64,000 nt of DNA, taken from Neobacillus niacini (GTDB lineage: Bacteria > Bacillota > Bacilli > Bacillales > Cytobacillaceae). Position 1 is the first letter of the stretch. Each line of letters begins with the position of its first letter. Under the pieces are notes generated by a model, which worked only from the letters and a program-made list of their open reading frames with translations, did not search any database and had not been told where the DNA came from. This document shows, piece by piece, positions 29,930 to 38,500 of the stretch. The stretch spans positions 1 through 64,000 of the forward strand of contig NZ_JACWFG010000011.1 in the NCBI RefSeq assembly GCF_019749295.1, in the 5' to 3' direction. Both the position numbers and the translations under genes were made by a program.

Positions 29930-32077
29930 TTGACGGAATTGTTATTGAAGTATTTCCGCTCAAAGCAGCAGGAAGTGAAGTCAGAAAAAAGATATGATAC
30001 ACAATGTCCATTTTGCAGTATGCAATGTAAAATGCAGCTGCTAGAACAGTCTATTGTGACCAGAAAAAAATACGTAACGATTGGAAGAAATAACCCTACA
30101 TCTGAGGGTCGCTTGTGTATGAAGGGAATGAATGCCCATCAACATAGTTTTCATAACGAACGGTTGAAATATCCATTGCTTAAAAGAAATGGAGAATTTG
30201 TCCGCGTTAGCTGGGAAGAAGCATTGGAACATATCAAAAAAAATTTTACTACCATTCAAGAAGAAGATGGGTTGAATGCCTTAGCTGTTTATGGGAGTGC
30301 GTCCATCACAAATGAAGAAGCTTATTTACTTGGAAAATTTGCCCGGGTTGCCTTGAAAACGAGATATATTGATTATAATGGTCGATTATGCATGTCAGCG
30401 GCAGCATCTGCAGCCTCTCAAACGTTTGGTGTGGACAGAGGATTTACAAATAGCCTCCACGAAATTCCATTTACTCGATGCATGATTCTTGCGGGGACGA
30501 ATATCGCAGAATGTCAGCCTACAATCATGCCTTATTTTGAGAAGGCAAGGGAAAATGGTGCTTATATTATTGCGATTGATCCACGCGAAACAGCAACAAC
30601 GAAAATAGCGAATCTGCACTTAAAAATTAAACCTGGAACAGATGCGGCTTTAGCCAACGGGTTATTAAAGGTGATAATAGATGAAAATTATATTGATCAT
30701 ACATTTATTAATGAACGGGTCAAAGGGTTTGAGGAAGTCCGACAACATCTATTATCTACGAATTTAAAAGAAATTGAAGAAATAACAGGTGTTCCAAAAG
30801 AGCAAATTCAAAAAGCAGCTCGTAAGTTTGGAAAAGAAGAAACGGGAATGGTTTTTACTGCAAGAGGGGTGGAACAGCATACGGACGGTTCGATTGCCGT
30901 TCGTAATTTCCTGAATATTCTTATTTCTACCGGAAAAATTGGCAAGCAGAATTGTGGTTATGGAGCGATTACAGGACAGGGAAATGGTCAGGGTGCAAGG
31001 GAACACGGACAAAAAGCAGACCAATTGCCAGGTTATCGGTCGATTGAAAATGAGGAACACCGTACTTACATTGCCAGCGTTTGGGGTGTGGAAAAAGAAG
31101 AAATACCTAGAAAAGGTGTTTCCGCGTATGAAATCATGGAAAAAATCGATCACGGTGAGATTACAGGCATGTTTTTAATGTGCTCGAACCCGGTTGTTTC
31201 CAATCCGAACGCACAATTTGTAAAAAAAGCATTAAAAAAGTTAAAGTTTTTAGTTGCGGTGGATCTGTTTGTGTCAGAGACTGCAAGATTAGCAGATGTC
31301 ATTTTACCAGCATCCTCTTATTTAGAAGACGAAGGAACGATGACAAATCTGGAAGGACGGGTAACATTAAGGGAAGCGACTTATCCTTGTCCGGGAGAAG
31401 TGAAACATGATTGGCAAATTATTTGCGAGGTAGCTCATGTTCTTGGAAAAGGAGAATACTTTAACTATTCGTCTGCGGAAGAAATCTTTAATGAATTACG
31501 GGTGGCCAGCCGTGGAGGAAAAGCGGATTATTATGGCATTACCTATCATCGTCTGCGGAAGGAAGGAGGCATCCTTTGGCCGTGTTCTGACCTTGAGCAT
31601 AAAGGGACAAAACGTTTGTTTGAAACCTCATTTTCCCATCCTGATGGCAGGGCGGAGATGGTTGTAGTCCCAAACCGTCCTGACCTGGCTAAGGAACAGC
31701 TGAGTGAGGAGTATCCCCTCTATTTAACAACAGGTAGAGTGATGTCGCACTATTTAACAGGAGTGCAAACGAGAAAGAGTCCCGCTTTGGCAGCTAGAGA
31801 TGTAGAATCCTTTGTAGAGATTCACCCGGCTGCTGCTAGAAAATACGGTATTGAAGATCGTTCATTAGTAAGGATTGAATCCAAAAGAGGTAGTATTGTA
31901 GTCAGGAGTAAATGGTGTGAAACCATCCGTCAAGATACCATATTTGTTCCTTTTCATTGGGCAGACTCGCAAAATGTGAATCTATTAGTTTCAAAAGAAC
32001 TGGATCCGATATGTAAAATGCCAGGATTTAAATTAAGTGCAGTTAAAGTAAGGTCTGTAATGGATACTTTTACTTAA
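29930..32077 (+). CDS. nasC: Assimilatory nitrate reductase catalytic subunit NasC
   Basis: A 715-residue molybdopterin oxidoreductase. It has an N-terminal 4Fe-4S site (C26, C29, C33 and C63, the last in RLCMKG), then the molybdopterin guanine dinucleotide-binding domains (DYNGRLCMSAA, IDPRET, FLMCSNPVVSNPNAQ) and the C-terminal dinucleotide-binding domain (LYLTTGRVMSHYLTG). It reduces nitrate to nitrite in the cytoplasm with electrons from NasB. The start is a TTG at 29930 with AAGGGGGAG a few bases upstream. No nitrite reductase genes (nasDE) follow, unlike in B. subtilis. Confidence 0.92.
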   Translation: MTELLLKYFRSKQQEVKSEKRYDTQCPFCSMQCKMQLLEQSIVTRKKYVTIGRNNPTSEGRLCMKGMNAHQHSFHNERLKYPLLKRNGEFVRVSWEEALEHIKKNFTTIQEEDGLNALAVYGSASITNEEAYLLGKFARVALKTRYIDYNGRLCMSAAASAASQTFGVDRGFTNSLHEIPFTRCMILAGTNIAECQPTIMPYFEKARENGAYIIAIDPRETATTKIANLHLKIKPGTDAALANGLLKVIIDENYIDHTFINERVKGFEEVRQHLLSTNLKEIEEITGVPKEQIQKAARKFGKEETGMVFTARGVEQHTDGSIAVRNFLNILISTGKIGKQNCGYGAITGQGNGQGAREHGQKADQLPGYRSIENEEHRTYIASVWGVEKEEIPRKGVSAYEIMEKIDHGEITGMFLMCSNPVVSNPNAQFVKKALKKLKFLVAVDLFVSETARLADVILPASSYLEDEGTMTNLEGRVTLREATYPCPGEVKHDWQIICEVAHVLGKGEYFNYSSAEEIFNELRVASRGGKADYYGITYHRLRKEGGILWPCSDLEHKGTKRLFETSFSHPDGRAEMVVVPNRPDLAKEQLSEEYPLYLTTGRVMSHYLTGVQTRKSPALAARDVESFVEIHPAAARKYGIEDRSLVRIESKRGSIVVRSKWCETIRQDTIFVPFHWADSQNVNLLVSKELDPICKMPGFKLSAVKVRSVMDTFT

Positions 32078-32085
32078 ATACAACA

Positions 32086-32138
32086 CCTAGGGGACGGTTC
32101 TCCTGGCCATGTTTGGGCCATGAGAACCGTCCTCTAGG
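32086..32138. repeat. Palindromic repeat, likely terminator after nasC
   Basis: CCTAGGGGACGGTTCTC (32086-32102) is mirrored by GAGAACCGTCCTCTAGG (32122-32138), with GGCC/GGCC inside the loop. It starts 8 bases after nasC. It is the best copy of the repeat also seen at 1-41, 9001-9045 and 9735-9777. Confidence 0.75.
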
Positions 32139-32233
32139 TTCGTCTAGAAACAATTCCGTTACTAGTTTATAATAAAAGGATGTCCAAAATGGTTAATAGG
32201 ATTCTTCCTATGACTCTAAGAAGATTTAAGTAG

Positions 32234-33307
32234 GTGAGTAAGATAGACATCATTGAAACAAGGGTTAGAGGTTTTATTGCTGATATTCAACACCCTAAAC
32301 AAAAGAAGAAGATAAATATTAACGATTTAGAGATTCAGCTGCGGAAGCTTTTGGATGATTATTTTGAAATGGACGGTTATTCTTTGTTTTACCATGCCAT
32401 TCAAACATTGGAAGCTGAGGGACAGCTTATCCCGATTCTAAATAATCAATATAATGGAAGAACTCCAGCGCTTGCGCTATTTTACTGGGTTAATATAAAA
32501 ATCCAGGAAAACAAATGGGATCGTCTCGCGATGATGAAATTAAGTGATCAGTTTGATTTTTCCTACTATGAAAGGCATCCTGAGTGGCAGACGCAAGACG
32601 AATGGGATCGCATTCAGAATGTCTATACCTTTCTGCAAACTAGCCAGGAACGAGAAATTGTATCTGTTGAGGAAAGAAGCCTAGAGCTTTTTGGTCATGA
32701 AAAATTCTTACTTGATGGTGATAGCTTTCCAGAGGGTAAGGGGTTTTTAGCTAGAATTGGAGTACCAGAAGAGCAGCTGAAAATAGTGAACTACGGCGAG
32801 CCGTTTGTCTTTTGGCTGAAACAAGGAAAAGAAATAAAAGATATTCAGCGGGTATTGATTGTGGAGAATTTATCATTCTTTCACACTTCCGTTAAATTAC
32901 TAGAAGCAAATCTTCTTGATTATGAGCCAGAACTGATCATTTATGGTGAAGGAACGAAAATTGAACGGAGCTTCTCCTTTTTCTTCCGAATGTTTCCACC
33001 GGGCAATTATCTTTTCTATTACGCAGGAGATCTGGATGCAGCGGGGTATGGGATTATTAGTCGGCTCATTGAAAAATACCGTGATTGCTGCATACAGCCT
33101 GCATTAAAAATCTATCGAAAAATGCTAGAGTGCATAAATCAAAGAAATGATCAAAAGCCAGGTCAAACACAAAATCTCAAATACCGTGATTCATTCTTTC
33201 AATGGTTTACGGAAGAAGAACAAAACCAGTTACATCAATTATGGCAGGAAAATAAACGGATTCCGCAAGAAGTCTTAACGATTGAAACATGGAGGGGATG
33301 GCAGTGA
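32234..33307 (+). CDS. jetD: Wadjet nuclease subunit JetD
   Basis: A 357-residue protein with a C-terminal Toprim domain (DUF2220 type). The metal-binding acidic residues are E239 (YGEG) and D266/D268 (AGDLDAAGYG), and the end has RIPQEVLTIE. In studied Wadjet systems JetD cuts circular plasmid DNA after the SMC-like motor senses its closed shape. A GTG start at 32234 is used, since an in-frame TAG is directly upstream. The reading frame ends inside the start of jetA (GTGA overlap). It is the first gene of the four-gene operon. Confidence 0.88.
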   Translation: MSKIDIIETRVRGFIADIQHPKQKKKININDLEIQLRKLLDDYFEMDGYSLFYHAIQTLEAEGQLIPILNNQYNGRTPALALFYWVNIKIQENKWDRLAMMKLSDQFDFSYYERHPEWQTQDEWDRIQNVYTFLQTSQEREIVSVEERSLELFGHEKFLLDGDSFPEGKGFLARIGVPEEQLKIVNYGEPFVFWLKQGKEIKDIQRVLIVENLSFFHTSVKLLEANLLDYEPELIIYGEGTKIERSFSFFFRMFPPGNYLFYYAGDLDAAGYGIISRLIEKYRDCCIQPALKIYRKMLECINQRNDQKPGQTQNLKYRDSFFQWFTEEEQNQLHQLWQENKRIPQEVLTIETWRGWQ

Positions 33308-34812
33308 ACGAATCATGGGAAGGTTTTGCCCAGCGTATGCAACGATTAAATCCACTGTTTGAGCTCGGGAGAGGAATGGAAGTAGGTGAGTTGAAGCCTC
33401 ATATCCAGACGATTCTCATGCAGGTACTCCTCACCATCTTTTATCGAGAATTAAATGATGATGATCACAGACGGAAATCAGATATCAAATATATGGTTGA
33501 AGATGCTATTAAACAAATGAAGCTTCTAGCAGACGATAAGCAAATTGAACGAATTACAAGTGGTCTTCTGTATCAAGGGAAGGAAGAGTACAGCAAACCC
33601 TTTGAGGCTTTATATTACGATGAAATCAAACAGTCCTGGGAGACGCAGGTTTTCCGATACGTCACGATGGATGAATTATATACGAATTTAGAGATGGGCG
33701 GATCCATTGTATATAAACTCACAGATGTCGCGCAGGAAATGATTTTTATGAGCAGGGAAATGGCCGAGGAATTCTCCATCACCATTGAACAACTGTATAG
33801 TATACAGCTGATTAAGAACGGTAATTTTCGAAAAGCCACTCGAAACCTCGATCACCTCATTTCACGCGTAAACCGCTTAATGGCAAATGAATTCTCCTTT
33901 CAAAAGGAAATGATCAACAATCCCAAAATACTATTGATTGAAGAAGAATGGCAGCGGGCAGACAATCGTGTTGAGATTGAAAAGCAATTTGAAGAAGAGA
34001 AAAATCACTTCCGGACGATTACGAGTATGATTGATAAAACGAAGCGCAGAAATGAAGAAGATGATTCGATTCAGAAAGAATTAATGCTTCTTCAAGAAAA
34101 AATTGGCCATACTAGGCAGCTGCATGATCGTTTTGCAAAGTTAGTGATTCAAAATATTTCCTATGAGATGAAATTAAAAGCGGAAAACCCATCACTGTTT
34201 TGGGAAAACAGTCTGGTTTCATTTCGTGAACATTACTATGAAAATATGTTCATGAAGGAAGGCGTTCAAAACTTTACTGTTATTGAAAAAGTCCTTTGCC
34301 CATTGTTTTCACCGAAGAATGAATTTATTTTGCCCCTCGATTGGATTTGGGGTGAACAAGAATTTGATGAAAAACAGATCACTGAGAGTGTTGAGGAAGA
34401 GGAGGAAGAAGAAAGTATTACTACTCTCCGAGTGACAAATTGGGATTCTGTTATTAAGGCATGGAGTTATGTTTTTCAATTTTTACAATCAAACGGCGAA
34501 TTTTCATTGACGGATTTAAAAGAGCTTCCATTAGAAGTACAGGATCTTTGGTTTGAAGAATCTGAAAGTATTGATTTATGGATGATGTTCGATAAAAAGC
34601 CGTTGAAGGTTCAAGTCATGCATCGTAAAGAAGAAACGTTAAGCGATGAGAGGGAAATTCTCCTTTATAAATTAATAAAGGAATACCCGCAATTTCAAGT
34701 GTTTGAAGGTTCAAAAGTCTTTACTCAATTCGACCATCGAGCAGAGCCTTTCCATTGGTATCGAACGAAAATCACCCCGTTTAAAATCTGTGTACAGGAG
34801 GAGAAGCGATGA
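33304..34812 (+). CDS. jetA: Wadjet kleisin-like subunit JetA
   Basis: A 502-residue, mainly helical and acidic protein. Its place in the operon and length fit JetA, the MukF/kleisin-like subunit that bridges the SMC heads. A charged coiled-coil part (about 210-290) and a glutamate run (about 360-372) are visible. No catalytic motif is seen. The GTG at 33304 overlaps the jetD stop codon and has GGAGGGG 6 bases upstream; ATGs at 33289 and 33298 are too close to or before that site. Its last codons overlap jetB (ATGA). The identity rests mainly on context. Confidence 0.8.
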   Translation: MNESWEGFAQRMQRLNPLFELGRGMEVGELKPHIQTILMQVLLTIFYRELNDDDHRRKSDIKYMVEDAIKQMKLLADDKQIERITSGLLYQGKEEYSKPFEALYYDEIKQSWETQVFRYVTMDELYTNLEMGGSIVYKLTDVAQEMIFMSREMAEEFSITIEQLYSIQLIKNGNFRKATRNLDHLISRVNRLMANEFSFQKEMINNPKILLIEEEWQRADNRVEIEKQFEEEKNHFRTITSMIDKTKRRNEEDDSIQKELMLLQEKIGHTRQLHDRFAKLVIQNISYEMKLKAENPSLFWENSLVSFREHYYENMFMKEGVQNFTVIEKVLCPLFSPKNEFILPLDWIWGEQEFDEKQITESVEEEEEEESITTLRVTNWDSVIKAWSYVFQFLQSNGEFSLTDLKELPLEVQDLWFEESESIDLWMMFDKKPLKVQVMHRKEETLSDEREILLYKLIKEYPQFQVFEGSKVFTQFDHRAEPFHWYRTKITPFKICVQEEKR

Positions 34813-35555
34813 ATGCCGAAACCATCAAGAGAGCATCAGCTGTTTATTTCACACTATTAAAAGATAAAGTGATCGACGAGAATAGTGAGCACTTCCAGAC
34901 CTATTTTGATCCGGAAGTAAGGCAGACGGTGCTTTTATTAGCAGACGAATCCGGTACATATATCATTGAAGCACCTAAACGCATCCATTTAGTGGTTCAG
35001 CCAACCGGCTCCGTTTTTGCAACGAATTTTACCCATTTAAAGGATAAGCATAAGCAGGTGGAAACGAAGAAACACTTTCATCTCATTAGCATCGTCATTA
35101 TGTCTTTTTTAGCAGCCATTGATCAAAATCAGGCAGCGAAAATACGCACGAAGCGTGAAGGGATCAGTTACTACGCGCTAGAACGGCAAGTAAATGATCT
35201 AATTATGAAATGGGAGAGCGTTCTTAAAACTCAACCGACCTTCGGGGAAGAAGAACGAATTGATATGAAGGAAGTTGTGACCACATGGAAATACATGGAG
35301 GTCGATAGTGACGATTTTGGGATAAAAAAAGGAAATCGACGAACCCGAATCGGCTTAATTGCCGGGGCTATGCGCTTGTTAGAGACAGAGGGTCTAATTG
35401 TCATTCTTGATCGGGATGATATCGCAAAGGTGATTCCTAAGAGTGAGCTTTTTGAGCGGATTGAATACTTGTATCATGATTACGATCGTTATGAACTTTT
35501 TAAAAAGTTAATGACTGTGGAGGAGGATGAGCATGCCGAAAATCCATCGAATTAG
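34809..35555 (+). CDS. jetB: Wadjet KITE-like subunit JetB (DUF4194-like)
   Basis: A 248-residue protein in the jetB position. It has the make-up of two winged-helix domains, for example EEERIDMKEVVTTWKYMEVD and RIGLIAGAMRLLETEGLIVI near the C-terminus. JetB is the MukE/KITE-type partner that binds the JetA kleisin. It starts in a 4-base ATGA overlap with jetA behind GGAGGAGAAGCG, and its end overlaps jetC by 23 bases, so translation of the set is coupled. Confidence 0.82.
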   Translation: MNAETIKRASAVYFTLLKDKVIDENSEHFQTYFDPEVRQTVLLLADESGTYIIEAPKRIHLVVQPTGSVFATNFTHLKDKHKQVETKKHFHLISIVIMSFLAAIDQNQAAKIRTKREGISYYALERQVNDLIMKWESVLKTQPTFGEEERIDMKEVVTTWKYMEVDSDDFGIKKGNRRTRIGLIAGAMRLLETEGLIVILDRDDIAKVIPKSELFERIEYLYHDYDRYELFKKLMTVEEDEHAENPSN

Positions 35556-38500
35556 AATTGTCAACCTGAAGTATGATGGCATGCAAAAGCAATATAAAGA
35601 TACCACGTTTAATTTCCATAATGATGAGACATCAACCAATGGACTCATTGCGATGATGAATGGCGGCGGAAAAGGAGTGTTCCTTCAAACGATATTCCAA
35701 ATCCTTAAGCCTGGAACACCATGGGGAAAGCAGAACAATCGTTATTACCAGCAGTTCTTTTTTAATAATAAAGAGCAATTTATTCCGTATACCTTTCATG
35801 TTCTCATTCAGTGGGAGTTGGACGGTGCCGATCGTCGCCATCTAATAACAGGTGGAATGTTCTCAGCTGAACAGCGGATTTCCATGAGTGAAGAGAATGG
35901 AAATGAAAATAAGACCTTGGAACAGGAAGCAAAAATCCTCCCGAATATAACCTTTTATACGAGGGAATTTGAGCGGAAAGAAGAGGCAGCACTAGAGCAT
36001 ATTCCTCTTTTTGAAAATGATGAAGTTGCTGATAGTGAAAGCTTGAAGGATTATCTAAAATGGAACGGATATGATGTTTACCGAGACACCAAAAAGCATT
36101 ATCGCATCCTTGATACATACGGAATTAACCGTAAAGATTGGGATATTATGAAGGATATTAATAAGGATGAGGGAGGCGTTGGGAAATACTTCGAAGGTGC
36201 TGAGGATGATCATTCTCTGTTCCAAAAGCGAATTATTCCTACAGTGAGTCAAGTCTTACATCGAACTGAGCATCAAAAAAATGACCTTGTGGAGATTTTC
36301 AAGAGTCAGGCAAGTATTGCGAAGGACCTGCCAGTTCTTTTAAAAAGAGAGCAAGCCCATAAAGAGTTTTTAGAAGATATTGTTCCATTTGAAGAGCACT
36401 TAGTTAAAGGAGTAGAACATAAAGAAATCGTTCATGAAAGCATCCAGACAGGCAGGAAGCTGCTTGGTGCACTGCTGCATTTGAAGCAGTCGGAAGAGGA
36501 AAGTTTGCTAGCTATAGAGAAAGACATGGAGAAATTAATAGTGAGGCAGGCGGACCTTCGCTACCAAAAAGATAATTTAGAGTTTGCAAAAGCACACCGA
36601 GAGGTCATGGATTGGGAAAAGAAATTAGTAGAAGAAAGAGCAAAACATTCTTCTTTACAAGAGATTGTCAAAGAGAAGCAGGAACGAAAAGAACAATTGG
36701 TGTTTCAGGCATTATTAAAAGAGTGGAGTGAAAACGAGCAAAGTATCACCTCTCTATCACAACAGATTGCGACATTGGAACAAAATAGCGGCTTAGAGCA
36801 AGTGAATCAAAGAATGGCTGAAATTAAAGTAGAAGCTAGAAAGCAGTGGGAGCAATCTTACCAATCGATACAAGATGGTGTGAAACAATACTGGGGCTAT
36901 CAAAAGTATTTAAAGAAAAAAGCAACAGAACTATCGCAGCAAGATAAACAAAAGACAAAAGACATTGCCCAGCTTAGTACTGAAATTGATTTCCTTTATA
37001 CGCAAATGCATAATTTTGAGTCTAAGGAAAATGCACTCATTCAAACATTTGGTGACCGTTTAAGCTATGACTATGAGGGCTTGAAGGATAGTCTACAAAA
37101 ACAAATCGAAGATAAAAAAGCTAGAGTACTAGAGCTGCAGGAAAAAGATAAGAATTCTAGTGAACTGCAAAATCAGCTTGCGGCTTCACATGGGACGCTG
37201 CTTCAATCCATTCAGTTTTCTGAAGAAAAATGTAATGAATTAAACAAAGCAAATGAAGTGCAAATGCAAAAAGAAGCGAAACTTGTCGATAGACTGCTTG
37301 GTATTTTAGATGACGTCACAGCACCGCTTACTCATTCTCTTTTATCAAAGTATAGCTTAAAAATAGAAGAAACAGTGAACCAGAACCGTCAGCAAGCCGA
37401 ACAAATGAAAAAAGAGCTCTGGGAAACACAACTCGACCATTCCCTAAACGATGAGCCTTTCTGGGTTGCCAATAAAGACGTAAAAGAATTAAAGGAATGG
37501 ATTGATGAAAAGACTGGGATTGATGTGTTCTATGGAACGCAATTTCTTCAATCATTAGGGACAGAGGAAATGGTGAACTGTCTATCGTCAAATCCTCTCC
37601 TTCCATACGGGTTGGTCGTCAGCGGGCAGCAATGGCAGAAAATTAATCAGCAGGTTCTAACAAGCAGGATGTTTAAAAGTCCTGTCCCGATTTTCTTGCG
37701 CGAGGAAATGAATAAAGAACATCACCAGCCATCTTTTGTCATCATAAATGGAACCGAGCAAGAGCTATTATCGAATAAAAACCAATTCACCAATTGGAAA
37801 ATAAAGATTGCGAAACAAATCGAAGAAAAGAAAGAGGCTCTTCTAGAAATTGAAAAAACAGAAGCCTCGTTACGTCGAATTTTAAAAGAAATCGATCGGT
37901 TTTTATCGGGGGAACTTTCTAGCGAAATCGAAAAAGCGCTGAATCAGGAACAAAACGCGCTACTTACGAAGAAAACGAAATTACAGGAAATTAAAACACA
38001 AGTTGAGAAAGAAAAAGAATTACAGCTTGGGATCAAAGAACAGCTGGAAAAGACAAAGAGCAAGATTGAAAAGCTGACAAAGGATGTAGAAACATTAGCG
38101 GCTTTTGATCAAGAAAAATCACTTCACCAAGAAAATAAACGGGTCAAACTTGAGAAAGAGAAACAAAAGGAAGCCCTGACTAATCAGCAGCAAGAAGTAG
38201 GAAAAGAGTATCAAAATATCGTTGATTTGCAAAATCAGTGGAATCAAACGTTTGTCGAATGGAAGCTTACAACGGAACAAAATATCAAGGAGATATCGTT
38301 CTTTATTGAGGAAGCCATTTTTCCTCCTGATCAAAAAGGTGAGCAAAGCGAAGAGGTCCCGCAGCTTTCGCAGCATTTACTTCAAGAGATTAACGGAAGC
38401 ATTGAGGAGCTAAAGCAGCTGCAAAAATCAAAGGAAGAACAGGCTAGAGAACTACTTGTACTTCAAGCGAGAAAAGAAACCGAACAGAAGCAGCAAAAGA

